A stretch of 64,000 nucleotides of DNA from DASXUG01 sp964620425 (GCA_964620425.1 CAZUGV010000007.1:62001-126000), one strand, 5' to 3'. Shown: positions 27,575 to 36,376, counted from the first letter of the stretch. Numbers and translations: made by a program. The notes: generated by a model not told the origin, from the letters alone.

Positions 27575-28314
27575 GTAATACAGACTTTGTCCTCGCGATA
27601 GAAGATTTAACCGTCTCCTTTGATGGTTTTAAAGCGGTTGATAATTTGACCATGTACATTGATAAAAATGAACTGCGCGTGGTGATTGGCCCTAACGGCG
27701 CTGGCAAAACAACGGTGCTGGATTTGATATGCGGTAAAACTAAATCCACCTCAGGTTCTATCAAGTTTATGAACAAAGAACTCACCAAGCTTTCAGAGCA
27801 TGAAATTGTGCGTGAAGGGGTGGGGCGTAAGTTTCAAACCCCTTCGATTTACGAGAACTTGAGCGTATACCAAAACCTTGAAGTCTCTTACCCTAAAGGT
27901 CGAGGTGTATTCGGCAGCTTGATGTTTAAGCGTACAGAAATTGTGGATGCGGAAGTCCGCAAAATCGCTGAAGAAATTATGCTGACCGATATGTTGCATA
28001 TGGAAGCAGCCTTGTTAAGCCACGGTCAAAAGCAATGGTTGGAAATTGGTATGTTGCTCATGCAAGACCCGGAGTTGCTCATGCTGGATGAACCCGTTGC
28101 AGGCATGAGTGCGAAAGAGCGCGATCAAACCGCTGATTTGTTGAATAAAATCAGTAGCAACCGCTCTGTGTTGGTGATTGAACACGATATGGAGTTTGTG
28201 AAAAAAATCGCCCATAAAGTAACCGTGCTACATCAGGGAAAAATTTTAGCCGAAGGCGCGATGGATAAAGTGCAAGCTGACGAAAAAGTGATTGAAGTTT
28301 ATTTAGGCCATTAA
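27571..28314 (+). CDS. urtD: Urea ABC transporter, ATP-binding protein UrtD
   Basis: 247 residues, LivG-type ABC ATPase. Walker A is GPNGAGKTT (about residues 39-47), the signature is LSHGQKQWLEIG rather than LSGGQ, as usual in UrtD, and Walker B is LLMLDEP. The 4-bp overlap with urtC (ATGA) indicates translational coupling. Confidence 0.96.
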   Translation: MSNTDFVLAIEDLTVSFDGFKAVDNLTMYIDKNELRVVIGPNGAGKTTVLDLICGKTKSTSGSIKFMNKELTKLSEHEIVREGVGRKFQTPSIYENLSVYQNLEVSYPKGRGVFGSLMFKRTEIVDAEVRKIAEEIMLTDMLHMEAALLSHGQKQWLEIGMLLMQDPELLMLDEPVAGMSAKERDQTADLLNKISSNRSVLVIEHDMEFVKKIAHKVTVLHQGKILAEGAMDKVQADEKVIEVYLGH

Positions 28315-28325
28315 GGAGACTTGAG

Positions 28326-29015
28326 ATGTTTGAAATTGAAAATTTACAAGTAAGCTATGGCCAAAGCCAAGTCATACACGGGCTTAATTTTAAGGCCAAC
28401 AAAAACGAAACCTTGGCGATTATGGGTCGCAACGGTATGGGCAAAACCACGCTGTTTAAATCGCTCATGGGTATTTTGCCAAGCAAAGTGAACAAAGCTA
28501 CGGTGGATGGTGTCAGCCTTGTGGGTTCTGATAGCTATCAGCGCGTACATAAAGGTTTGGCGTATGTGCCGCAAGGTCGCTGGATTTTTCCTAGTATGAC
28601 CGTGCAGGAAAATATCGAAACGGGTTTAGAGAAATCTAAAACTAAAGAAATCCCAGAAGACATTTACGCGCTATTCCCTGTGTTGTGGGAAATGCGTAAA
28701 CGTAAAGGCGGTAACTTATCAGGCGGTCAACAACAGCAATTGGCGATTGCGCGTGCTTTGGTAACCAACCCAAAAGTATTGTTGCTGGATGAGCCTACCG
28801 AGGGGATTCAACCTTCCATCATCAAAGACATTGCCAAAGTGCTGAATGAAATTCGCAAGATGCGCGAAATTACGATTATTGTTTCTGAGCAAGTGCTGAG
28901 CTTTACAATGGAAATTGCAGACCGTATTATCGTGATTGATAAAGGCAAGTTCATCCACGAAGATACGCGAGATAATGTAGATGCAGCAAAAATTAAAGGT
29001 TATCTCTCAGTTTAA
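28326..29015 (+). CDS. urtE: Urea ABC transporter, ATP-binding protein UrtE
   Basis: 229 residues, LivF-type ABC ATPase and the second nucleotide-binding subunit of the urea importer. Walker A GRNGMGKTT, signature LSGGQQQQLAIARAL and Walker B VLLLDEPTEG are intact. AAGGAGA lies before the ATG, and the gap to urtD is 11 bp. ureD follows at 27 bp, so transport and hydrolysis genes are probably one transcription unit. Confidence 0.96.
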   Translation: MFEIENLQVSYGQSQVIHGLNFKANKNETLAIMGRNGMGKTTLFKSLMGILPSKVNKATVDGVSLVGSDSYQRVHKGLAYVPQGRWIFPSMTVQENIETGLEKSKTKEIPEDIYALFPVLWEMRKRKGGNLSGGQQQQLAIARALVTNPKVLLLDEPTEGIQPSIIKDIAKVLNEIRKMREITIIVSEQVLSFTMEIADRIIVIDKGKFIHEDTRDNVDAAKIKGYLSV

Positions 29016-29042
29016 TTCCATCCCACAAAGCCTACATAGCTC

Positions 29043-29945
29043 ATGAATGCAGTTGATTTAGCGCTTTGGAATAGGCTTCAATCAAACCCGCCAGCGGATA
29101 ACCTTGGGGTTAGTCGCTGGCAGGCTGAATTGAGTTTAGGCTTTGAGTCGCGTCTGGGGCGAACCCTGTTGGCGCGGCGTAAACACACTGGTCCGTTGGT
29201 GATTCAAAAAACACTGCATCCAGAAGGTGATGCAGTTTGTCATGGCATTATCGTCCATCCCCCTGGCGGTATCGCGGGCGGCGATCATCTCGTATTAAAA
29301 GCCACGCTAGCGCAAAATGCGAATGCCTTATTGACCACTCCAGGTGCGACTAAGTGGTACAAGGCGAATGGTAATGCAGCGCATCAAGTGCTGGACTTTA
29401 CTTTAGATAATGCCACCTGTTTAGAATGGTTGCCACAAGAAAATATACTGTTTGATGGCTCACAATTAGCATTGTCGGCAGATATTCAATTAGCAGAAAC
29501 TAGCGTTTATGCGGGCTGGGAAATTCTCTGTTTTGGGCGACAAGCACAGCAAGAACAATGGCAAACAGGACGTTTTCAGCAATCACTGCGCATTTGGCGT
29601 GACCAAACGTTAATCTGGCGGGAATGCGCCTTGCTTAATGCGCAACATCGCTTGTTTGATTCAATGGTTGGCTTGCGCGGAAATTTGGTCACTGGTAGTT
29701 TTGTTGTCGCCGCAGCGCGAGTGCCAGAAGAGATTTTGGCCGCATGCAGAGAAGTAAAGCTGACCAGTCATGCAAAATATGGGCAAGCAAAATTTGGCGT
29801 GACTGCTTTGCCGCAGATTTTTTCTGCACGTTATGTGGGCATGTCTGCCCCGCAAGCGCGCGAATATTTTGAGCAGCTATGGCAAATATTGCGACCTTGG
29901 TATGCAGGGCGAGAAAAAACGCGCCCAAGGATTTGGAATACTTAA
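29043..29945 (+). CDS. ureD: Urease accessory protein UreD
   Basis: 300 residues. UreD binds apo-urease and, with UreF and UreG, channels nickel to the active site. Family marks are GGIAGGDHLVLKATLAQNANALLTTPGATKWYKA (in part, about residues 77-110) and LEWLPQENILFDGS. It is the first urease gene, in the usual ureDABCEFG order. Confidence 0.95.
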   Translation: MNAVDLALWNRLQSNPPADNLGVSRWQAELSLGFESRLGRTLLARRKHTGPLVIQKTLHPEGDAVCHGIIVHPPGGIAGGDHLVLKATLAQNANALLTTPGATKWYKANGNAAHQVLDFTLDNATCLEWLPQENILFDGSQLALSADIQLAETSVYAGWEILCFGRQAQQEQWQTGRFQQSLRIWRDQTLIWRECALLNAQHRLFDSMVGLRGNLVTGSFVVAAARVPEEILAACREVKLTSHAKYGQAKFGVTALPQIFSARYVGMSAPQAREYFEQLWQILRPWYAGREKTRPRIWNT

Positions 29946-29972
29946 ACTTATATCAATTAAAGAGCAAATGTA

Positions 29973-30000
29973 ATGGAATTAACCCCATGGAACTAACCCC
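29973..30000 (+). repeat. 14-bp tandem duplication creating a decoy start before ureA
   Basis: ATGGAATTAACCCC (29973-29986) is followed by ATGGAACTAACCCC (29987-30000), 13 of 14 identical. The first ATG opens only a 7-codon frame (MELTPWN, stop at 29994-29996), while the second is the ureA start. The only ribosome site in view, AAAGAG, is spaced for the first ATG. Confidence 0.85.
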
Positions 30001-30289
30001 AAGAGAAAAAGATAAGCTCCTCATATTTACTGCTGGTTTGCTGGCAGAACGTCGCAAAGCGCGCGGCTTAAAGCTCAATTATCCAGAAGCGATTGCCTAT
30101 ATTTCCGCCGCGATTATGGAAGGCGCACGTGATGGCAAAACCGTGGCTGAGCTTATGAGCTATGGCGCAACCTTGTTAACGCGTGATGATGTGATGGAAG
30201 GCATTGCCGAGATGATTCCAGACATTCAGATTGAAGCGACTTTTCCTGACGGTACCAAGCTAGTCACCGTCCATCACCCTATCCCATAA
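29987..30289 (+). CDS. ureA: Urease gamma subunit
   Basis: 100 residues, the normal size of bacterial UreA. MELTPREKDKLLIF at the start and GKTVAELMSYGATLLTRDDV are canonical. The frame is open upstream to 29879, but those residues overlap ureD and are not urease. Initiation at 29987 is probably coupled to the short decoy ORF created by the duplication, whose stop lies 5 bp inside ureA. Confidence 0.96.
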   Translation: MELTPREKDKLLIFTAGLLAERRKARGLKLNYPEAIAYISAAIMEGARDGKTVAELMSYGATLLTRDDVMEGIAEMIPDIQIEATFPDGTKLVTVHHPIP

Positions 30290-30415
30290 AAAATGATAAC
30301 CACGTCGCCATACTGCGTTGCTTGTAAAAAATCCCTCCTTACATATTGTGTATATGCTGCGTCGGTCTTTTTTACGCGCTGCCTTCTCTGGCTTAGTGCT
30401 AATCATTTTTAGAAA
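30288..30415. repeat. Imperfect 125-bp palindrome between ureA and ureB
   Basis: The left arm begins AAAAATGATAACCACG, and the reverse complement of the right arm begins AAAAATGATTAGCACT. Both arms then share GCCA and, at the same distance, GTAAAAAA followed by a CC. The similarity runs about 50 bases per arm, so the element could fold into one long hairpin. It is the only sizeable gap in the ureABCEFG run and looks like an inserted intergenic repeat. Confidence 0.65.
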
Positions 30416-30427
30416 TAAGAGGTTTTT

Positions 30428-30736
30428 ATGATTCCAGGTGAATATAAAGTAGCAAAAGGCGAGATTGACTTAAATGTTGGTCGAGCTACTGTGACCATTG
30501 ATGTTTCGAACAAGGGCGACCGTCCGATACAAGTCGGCTCGCATTACCACTTTTTTGAGACCAATGAGGCTTTAAGTTTTGATAGGCAAGCCGCTTATGG
30601 GTTTAGGCTGAATATCGCTTCAGGCACGGCAGTGCGTTTTGAGCCTGGGCAAACCCGTACGGTAGAGCTAGTAGCATTAGCTGGAGATAGAAAAGTATAT
30701 GGATTTGCGGGTAAGGTCATGGGAGCATTGAAATAA
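30428..30736 (+). CDS. ureB: Urease beta subunit
   Basis: 102 residues. MIPGEYKVAKGEIDLNVGR at the start and VGSHYHFFETNEALSFDR in the middle are canonical for UreB. TAAGAGGTTTTT precedes the ATG. The stop overlaps the ureC start (TAATG). Confidence 0.96.
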   Translation: MIPGEYKVAKGEIDLNVGRATVTIDVSNKGDRPIQVGSHYHFFETNEALSFDRQAAYGFRLNIASGTAVRFEPGQTRTVELVALAGDRKVYGFAGKVMGALK

Positions 30737-32442
30737 TGGCATTGAAAATCGACAAACAAGCCTACGCTGAAATGTTCGGCCCCACCGTGGGCGATAAAGT
30801 GCGTTTGGCGGATACTGAGCTGTGGGTAGAGGTTGAAAAAGACTTTACCGTGTATGGTGAAGAAGTAAAGTTCGGTGGGGGTAAAGTCATTCGTGACGGC
30901 ATGGGGCAAGGGCAAAAAGTGTCTGCTGAAGTCGCGGATACCGTGATTACCAATGCACTAATTATTGACCATTGGGGTATTGTGAAAGCCGATATTGGCA
31001 TTAAAAATGGCTATATTTCCGCTATCGGCAAAGCGGGCAACCCTGATATTCAGCCCGATGTAACCATTGCCATCGGTGGTGGCACAGAAGTGATTGCAGG
31101 CGAGGGCATGATTATTACGGCAGGCGGCATTGATACGCATATCCATTTTATTTGCCCGCAACAAATCGAAGAGGCGTTAATGTCTGGCGTGACCACCATG
31201 ATAGGTGGCGGCACTGGCCCTGCAACGGGTACGTTTGCAACTACGTGTACGCCAGGCCCTTGGCATATTCACAAAATGCTACAAGCAGCAGATGCTTTCG
31301 CCATGAATTTGGGCTTTTTGGGCAAAGGGAATGTCAGTTTGCCTGAGCCACTGCGTGAGCAAATTGAAGCAGGTGCGATTGGTTTGAAATTGCACGAAGA
31401 TTGGGGCACCACTCCAGCCGCGATTGATAACTGCTTAAGCGTTGCGGAAGAAATGGATATTCAAGTCGCCATCCACTCAGATACCTTGAATGAATCTGGC
31501 TTTGTGGAAACGACCATAGGCGCATTTAAAGACCGCACCATCCACACTTTCCACACCGAAGGGGCAGGGGGCGGGCATGCGCCAGATATTATCAAAGCTG
31601 CGGGCTATGCTAACGTGTTGCCGTCTTCCACCAACCCAACACGTCCATACACAGTTAACACTATTGATGAGCATTTGGACATGCTCATGGTGTGCCACCA
31701 TTTGGACCCCGCCATTGCCGAAGATATTGCGTTTGCGGAAAGCCGCATTCGTCGTGAGACCATCGCCGCCGAGGATATTTTTCACGATTTAGGCGCATTT
31801 TCCATGATGTCGTCCGACTCACAAGCCATGGGGCGCGTAGGTGAAGTGATTATTCGCACTTGGCAAACCGCGCACAAAATGAAAGTGCAACGTGGTGCGC
31901 TTGAGGAGGATAAAAACGCAGAAAACGACAACTTCCGCGTAAAACGCTATATCGCAAAATACACCATTAACCCAGCGCTTACACATGGCATCGCCCATTT
32001 GGTCGGTTCGGTTGAGGTCGGTAAGTTGGCGGATTTAGTGGTGTGGAAACCCGCTTTCTTTGGGGTTAAACCATTTACCATCATCAAGGGCGGTATGATA
32101 GCGGCTGCAGCGATGGGCGACCCGAATGCATCTATCCCAACACCGCAACCTGTGCATTATCGCCCGATGTTTGGTGCATTTGGTGGAGCACTTAAAACGT
32201 CAGTGACATTTGTATCACAAGCCGCTTTAAAAAACCCAGCTGTCGCGGCACTTGGCTTAAATAAGCCTTTAGTGGCAGTAAAAGGCACGCGCGATGTCAA
32301 GAAAAAAGACATGGTACATAACAGTTGGATGCCAAAAATCGAGGTAGACCCAGAAACTTATGAAGTGCTGGCAGATGGTATGTCTTTGGTGTGTGAGCCT
32401 GCAACCGTGTTGCCTATGGCACAAAGATATTTCCTATTCTAA
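30736..32442 (+). CDS. ureC: Urease alpha subunit (catalytic, dinuclear nickel)
   Basis: 568 residues, full length. Nickel ligands and catalytic residues are all present: the HxH pair in GGIDTHIHFICPQQ, the lysine to be carbamylated in GLKLHEDWG, His in QVAIHSDTLNESG and TFHTEGAGGGHAPD, the flap MVCHHLDP with its Cys-His, and Asp in SDSQAMGRVGE. It hydrolyses urea to ammonia and carbamate. Both ends overlap the adjacent genes by 1 bp, so stoichiometric translation is likely. Confidence 0.98.
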   Translation: MALKIDKQAYAEMFGPTVGDKVRLADTELWVEVEKDFTVYGEEVKFGGGKVIRDGMGQGQKVSAEVADTVITNALIIDHWGIVKADIGIKNGYISAIGKAGNPDIQPDVTIAIGGGTEVIAGEGMIITAGGIDTHIHFICPQQIEEALMSGVTTMIGGGTGPATGTFATTCTPGPWHIHKMLQAADAFAMNLGFLGKGNVSLPEPLREQIEAGAIGLKLHEDWGTTPAAIDNCLSVAEEMDIQVAIHSDTLNESGFVETTIGAFKDRTIHTFHTEGAGGGHAPDIIKAAGYANVLPSSTNPTRPYTVNTIDEHLDMLMVCHHLDPAIAEDIAFAESRIRRETIAAEDIFHDLGAFSMMSSDSQAMGRVGEVIIRTWQTAHKMKVQRGALEEDKNAENDNFRVKRYIAKYTINPALTHGIAHLVGSVEVGKLADLVVWKPAFFGVKPFTIIKGGMIAAAAMGDPNASIPTPQPVHYRPMFGAFGGALKTSVTFVSQAALKNPAVAALGLNKPLVAVKGTRDVKKKDMVHNSWMPKIEVDPETYEVLADGMSLVCEPATVLPMAQRYFLF

Positions 32443-32984
32443 TGATGATTCATTTAACCGAACGCATCGCGCTTTCTGGTCATATTGATGACATGCTAGA
32501 ACTGCCTTTTGACTTGCGCCAAAAAAGTCGTTTGCGCGTCACACTTGCCTCAGGACAAGAAGTCGCCTTATTTTTAACGCGTGGCATTATTTTACGCGGT
32601 GGTGATTTGCTTAAATCGGAAGATGGGCTTAATGGTAAATCAATCGTTGTACAGGTTGTCGCAGCACAAGAGCCTGTCTATAACGTCATCGCGCCCACGC
32701 AACGAGATTTAATGTGCGCAGCTTATCATTTGGGCAATCGCCATGTGCCTTTGCAAATTGGCGATGGCTGGTTACGGCTTGAGCAAGACTATGTGTTGAA
32801 AGATATGTTAATTGGTTTGGGCATGCAGGTCAGCGAGGTGATTGCGCCATTCGAGCCAGAAGCGGGTGCTTATGGTGGCGGGCATCGACATGGTCACGAT
32901 GATGATGCGATGGCTAATCTGCGTTCACCAAATTCAAGGTTATCAAAATCAAGTTCACCCGCAAGGCTAAAAAATGGCGAATAA
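32442..32984 (+). CDS. ureE: Urease accessory protein UreE (nickel metallochaperone)
   Basis: 180 residues. The N-terminal domain (HIDDMLELPFDLRQKSRLRV) and the metal-binding C-domain with YHLGNRHVPLQIGDGWLRL are typical. The tail is moderately His-rich (GGGHRHGHDDD), shorter than in Klebsiella. It would deliver Ni2+ to UreG. It overlaps ureC by 1 bp and ureF by 11 bp. Confidence 0.95.
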   Translation: MMIHLTERIALSGHIDDMLELPFDLRQKSRLRVTLASGQEVALFLTRGIILRGGDLLKSEDGLNGKSIVVQVVAAQEPVYNVIAPTQRDLMCAAYHLGNRHVPLQIGDGWLRLEQDYVLKDMLIGLGMQVSEVIAPFEPEAGAYGGGHRHGHDDDAMANLRSPNSRLSKSSSPARLKNGE

Positions 32985-33657
32985 ACTTGCGCTGAGTCGA
33001 TTGTTGCAGCTTGCTAGCCCGATGTTGCCAGTCGGTGCTTATAGCTATTCGCAAGGCTTGGAGTGGGCGATTGAGTGCGGCGATGTGCGCGACTTAGACA
33101 CCGCAAAAGCATGGATAGGCGATGCGCTAGAAATCTACCAAGCCAGTTTTGAGTTGCCGATGTTGTACCGTTTGTATCAGGCGTGGCAAACTAACAATAT
33201 GGCTGCCGTGCGCGAGTGGGATGCGTTTTATCAAGCAGGGCGCGATACTGCAGAAGCGCTTGCTGAAACCAAACAAATGGGCTATTCATTGTGCCGATTG
33301 CTCAACGATTTAAACGAATTGCCAGCAGATTTACTTGCCAATATCAATAGTTTGCGTGAACCTGCTTTCCCCACGGTTTACGCGACAATCGCCCAGTATT
33401 GGCAAATCCCTGTAAGAGATGTTCTGCAAGCCTATGCTTGGGGCTGGCTGGAAAATCAAGCCAGTGCCGCCATGAAAAGTGTGCCGTTAGGGCAGGTGGC
33501 TGGGCAAAAAATCTTGTTTGCTTTGGGGCAAACATTACCCCGCGTGGTGGAAAGCGCAATCACGCTACAAGATGAAGAAATCAGTAATTTTAATCCGCTA
33601 CTCAGCATTGCTGGGTGTTTACATGAAACCCAATACAGCAGGTTATTTAGATCATGA
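32974..33657 (+). CDS. ureF: Urease accessory protein UreF
   Basis: 227 residues, all helical. LLQLASPMLPVGAYSYSQGLEWA near the start and a central GRDTAEALAETKQMGYSL are family text. UreF joins UreD and apo-urease and gates nickel insertion by UreG. Its 11-bp overlap with ureE and 4-bp overlap with ureG show tight coupling. Confidence 0.95.
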   Translation: MANKLALSRLLQLASPMLPVGAYSYSQGLEWAIECGDVRDLDTAKAWIGDALEIYQASFELPMLYRLYQAWQTNNMAAVREWDAFYQAGRDTAEALAETKQMGYSLCRLLNDLNELPADLLANINSLREPAFPTVYATIAQYWQIPVRDVLQAYAWGWLENQASAAMKSVPLGQVAGQKILFALGQTLPRVVESAITLQDEEISNFNPLLSIAGCLHETQYSRLFRS

Positions 33658-34307
33658 AAATACATACACAGTTTGAAACCCCAACGCCTGAAGTTGCCGC
33701 ATTTAAAGAGCCTTTACGCGTGGGCATTGGTGGGCCTGTCGGCTCAGGTAAAACCGCGCTAACCTTGGCGTTATGTCAACGTTTGCGCGATGTTTACAAT
33801 ATCGCAGTGGTCACCAACGACATCTACACCAAAGAAGATGCCGAGTTTTTAACCCGAAATCAGGCTCTAGTGCCAGAGCGTATTATCGGTGTAGAAACTG
33901 GTGGTTGCCCACACACGGCGATACGTGAAGATGCTTCGATGAATTTAGAAGCGGTGAATCAACTCAGCAAGCGGTTTCAAACTTTAGACATTGTGTTTGT
34001 TGAGAGCGGTGGTGATAACCTGGCAGCTACGTTTAGCCCAGAATTGTCCGATTTAACTATCTACGTGATTGATGTTGCCGCAGGCGAAAAAATCCCGCGT
34101 AAGGGTGGGCCTGGGATTACTAAATCGGATTTGCTAGTGATTAACAAAATTGATTTAGCACCGATGGTAGGCGCTTCGTTAGAAGTGATGGCGGTAGATG
34201 CCAAACGCATGCGCGGTGAAAAACCGTTTATTTTTAGCAATTTAAAAACCGAGCAGGGCTTAGAAGATATTGTGAAGTTTATTGAAAAACAAGGTTTATT
34301 TCTTTAG
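33654..34307 (+). CDS. ureG: Urease accessory GTPase UreG
   Basis: 217 residues. The P-loop GIGGPVGSGKTALT (about residues 24-37), the metal-binding CPH motif in ETGGCPHTAIREDASM, the switch-like ESGGDNLAATFSPE and the guanine-specificity NKIDLAP are intact. GTP hydrolysis by its nickel-bound dimer drives metallocentre assembly. Confidence 0.97.
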   Translation: MKIHTQFETPTPEVAAFKEPLRVGIGGPVGSGKTALTLALCQRLRDVYNIAVVTNDIYTKEDAEFLTRNQALVPERIIGVETGGCPHTAIREDASMNLEAVNQLSKRFQTLDIVFVESGGDNLAATFSPELSDLTIYVIDVAAGEKIPRKGGPGITKSDLLVINKIDLAPMVGASLEVMAVDAKRMRGEKPFIFSNLKTEQGLEDIVKFIEKQGLFL

Positions 34308-34316
34308 GAGAATCAT

Positions 34317-34883
34317 ATGAAAAAACAGCTATTACTTACAGCTTCACTATTGGGTATTTCAAGCCTAGCCCTATCGCATCCAGGTCACGGTTTAGATACC
34401 GCATATGCGGGTTTTATGCACCCCATGTCAGGTTGGGATCATCTTTTGGTGATGCTGGCAATCGGCCTGTGGGCAGCTAAATTAGGCGGTAAAGCACGCT
34501 GGCAATTGCCGCTGACGTTTGTTTCCATGATGGCATTCGGTGCTATTTTAGGGGTGTCAGGCATTTACTTCGCTGGCGTGGAAACTGCAATTGCGGCGAG
34601 TGTTATGGCGATGGGCGTGTTGTTGATGTTGCGCATGCCAATGAACACTGGAATGCAATTAGGCATCACCGCAATATTTGCTTTGTTTCATGGCATGGCG
34701 CATGGCGTTGAGTTGCAATCATCGTCAATGGTTTACCCATTGGGCGGCATGTTGGCGGCAACGGCCATTTTACATAGCATTGGTTTGATCTTAGGCGCTC
34801 AACGCAGTCAGATTTCCCATCACGTTGAACAATTAACGGCTTACCTCATGTTAATAGTCGGGGCTTATTTGCTTATAGCGTAG
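34317..34883 (+). CDS. hupE: HupE/UreJ family nickel permease
   Basis: 188 residues with a signal peptide and about six hydrophobic segments. The mature start SHPGHG and the family motif HPMSGWDHLLVMLAIGLWA, with His and Asp in the first helix and FALFHGMAHGVEL later, are typical of the secondary nickel/cobalt carriers HupE and UreJ. It follows ureG by 9 bp with AGGAGAA before its ATG. This closes the nickel supply for urease; ureJ would be an equally fitting name. Confidence 0.9.
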   Translation: MKKQLLLTASLLGISSLALSHPGHGLDTAYAGFMHPMSGWDHLLVMLAIGLWAAKLGGKARWQLPLTFVSMMAFGAILGVSGIYFAGVETAIAASVMAMGVLLMLRMPMNTGMQLGITAIFALFHGMAHGVELQSSSMVYPLGGMLAATAILHSIGLILGAQRSQISHHVEQLTAYLMLIVGAYLLIA

Positions 34884-34912
34884 TTTGACACTGCTTATCT
34901 TCTCGGCTCATG

Positions 34913-34938
34913 CTAGACACTACAAAAATAGTGTCTAG
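34913..34938. terminator. Perfect 10-bp hairpin downstream of the urease operon
   Basis: CTAGACACTA and TAGTGTCTAG pair completely around CAAAAA, 30 bp after the hupE stop. There is no following T tract, so rho-independent termination is uncertain. Confidence 0.55.
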
Positions 34939-34992
34939 TGAGGCGGGCAAATTTATGTTACTTTCAAAGTCACATATTGTTTGGCGAGTCCT

Positions 34993-36165
34993 ATGAAGTT
35001 AATTGCAGTTAAGTTGTCAGATACCTTTAACCAGTTTTTTGAATCCGAAAAATCGGGCGGTGTTCTCCTCATACTTTGCACTATCGCCTCGCTCGCGCTT
35101 GCCAACTCCAGCCTGAGTGAAACCTATCTCGCGATTTGGCATGTGCATATCGGTGCATTAAGTGTAGAGCATTGGATAAACGATGGCCTGATGGCGATTT
35201 TCTTTCTAATGATAGGTCTAGAGCTAGAGCGGGAACTTTATAACGGCGAGCTTGCCGATTTTAAAAAGGCGTTACTCCCTATATTTGCCGCACTCGGTGG
35301 CATGATTTTCCCAGCATTGATTCATTACTGTTTCAATACCGGCTTACCTACACAAGCGGGCATCGGCATCCCCATGGCCACCGATATTGCATTCGCACTC
35401 GGCATTTTGGCGATTTTGGGTGATCGCATCCCGCTATCACTCAAAGTGTTTGTGGCAGCTTTTGCCGTGATAGATGATTTAGGCGCGGCGCTGGTGATTG
35501 CGCTGTTTTACACCGCAAAAATTTCCCTATTGCACTTGTTGGGCGCGATAGCCGTGTTTTTAGTCTTGTTCGCGCTAAAACGCTTTAAAGTCATGTCGCT
35601 TATCCCCTATTTAATCGGCGGCGTGATTATGTGGGTGTTCATGCTGAAATCAGGCGTACACGCCACCATTGCAGGCGTTGCCCTAGCCTTTGCCATCCCG
35701 TTTACCGCTAAGCAAGACGATGTTGCCTCACCCTCACACAAACTAGAGCATTTTTTGCATCGCCCCGTGGCCTATCTGATTTTGCCTATTTTTGCGCTCG
35801 CCAACACAGGCGTGGTCGTAGGCGGTGATTTTGTTCACACCATGTTAAGCGATGTAAACGCCTTAGGCATCATGGCTGGGCTAGTTTTAGGTAAGCCATT
35901 AGGAATCAGCCTGTTTTGCTTGATCGCCATTCGCTTAGGTTTATGCAAATTGCCACAAGGCGTTAAATGGACGCATGTGATAGGCGCAGGCATGCTTGGT
36001 GGCATCGGCTTTACCATGTCAATTTTTATCACCAACTTAGCTTTTGTCGGTAACTTGCCCGAAATTAACGCCTCAAAAATGGCGATACTCATGGCATCGC
36101 TGTTGGCGGGGGTGTTGGGCTTTGTGTGGCTGCGATTTGTTGCTAGGGTATCAATTAACAGTTAA
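34993..36165 (+). CDS. nhaA: Na+/H+ antiporter NhaA
   Basis: 390 residues with about 12 helices. The ion-binding aspartates lie in FAVIDDLGAALVIALFY, and ATDIAFALGILAILG precedes them, as in NhaA. LGKPLGISLFC and GGIGFTMSIFI are further hallmarks. The ATG at 34993 is preferred to an in-frame TTG at 34981. It would export sodium and, next to an ammonia-producing urease operon, help control cytoplasmic pH; that link is an inference. Confidence 0.95.
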   Translation: MKLIAVKLSDTFNQFFESEKSGGVLLILCTIASLALANSSLSETYLAIWHVHIGALSVEHWINDGLMAIFFLMIGLELERELYNGELADFKKALLPIFAALGGMIFPALIHYCFNTGLPTQAGIGIPMATDIAFALGILAILGDRIPLSLKVFVAAFAVIDDLGAALVIALFYTAKISLLHLLGAIAVFLVLFALKRFKVMSLIPYLIGGVIMWVFMLKSGVHATIAGVALAFAIPFTAKQDDVASPSHKLEHFLHRPVAYLILPIFALANTGVVVGGDFVHTMLSDVNALGIMAGLVLGKPLGISLFCLIAIRLGLCKLPQGVKWTHVIGAGMLGGIGFTMSIFITNLAFVGNLPEINASKMAILMASLLAGVLGFVWLRFVARVSINS

Positions 36166-36322
36166 TCAATAGCTGATTTGTCTGCGTGAAATTGAAAGTC
36201 CTATCTAATACGTCATTCAACGTACATATTTCATTTGGTTAATCGGTTACTATAAAATGGGGCTTTCTAAGCTGCCAAGGCATAGTTATTGCTGATAATA
36301 ACTGGAGTGGTAATGGAGGATA

Positions 36323-36376
36323 ATGTTGCCAACGTTGACTATGTCTAGTAATAAAATCGGGGTTGGGGAAAATTGA
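36323..36376 (+). CDS. 17-codon leader ORF before the transporter-kinase gene
   Basis: ATG at 36323 has a strong GGAGGA ribosome site 4 bp upstream and opens a 17-residue frame (MLPTLTMSSNKIGVGEN). Its stop TGA (36374-36376) overlaps the TTG start of the next gene as TTGA. The peptide has no obvious regulatory amino-acid run. Translational coupling of the large gene is the simplest reading. Whether it is translated is unproven. Confidence 0.5.
   Translation: MLPTLTMSSNKIGVGEN

Noticed and set aside
29879..29986. N-terminal extension of ureA by 36 codons
   Set aside because: It overlaps ureD out of frame, has no ribosome site and does not resemble urease gamma, which starts at MELTPREK.
36231..36256. 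TTGGTT and TATAAA as a sigma-70 promoter for the transporter-kinase
   Set aside because: The two boxes are only 10 bp apart, too close for a normal promoter.
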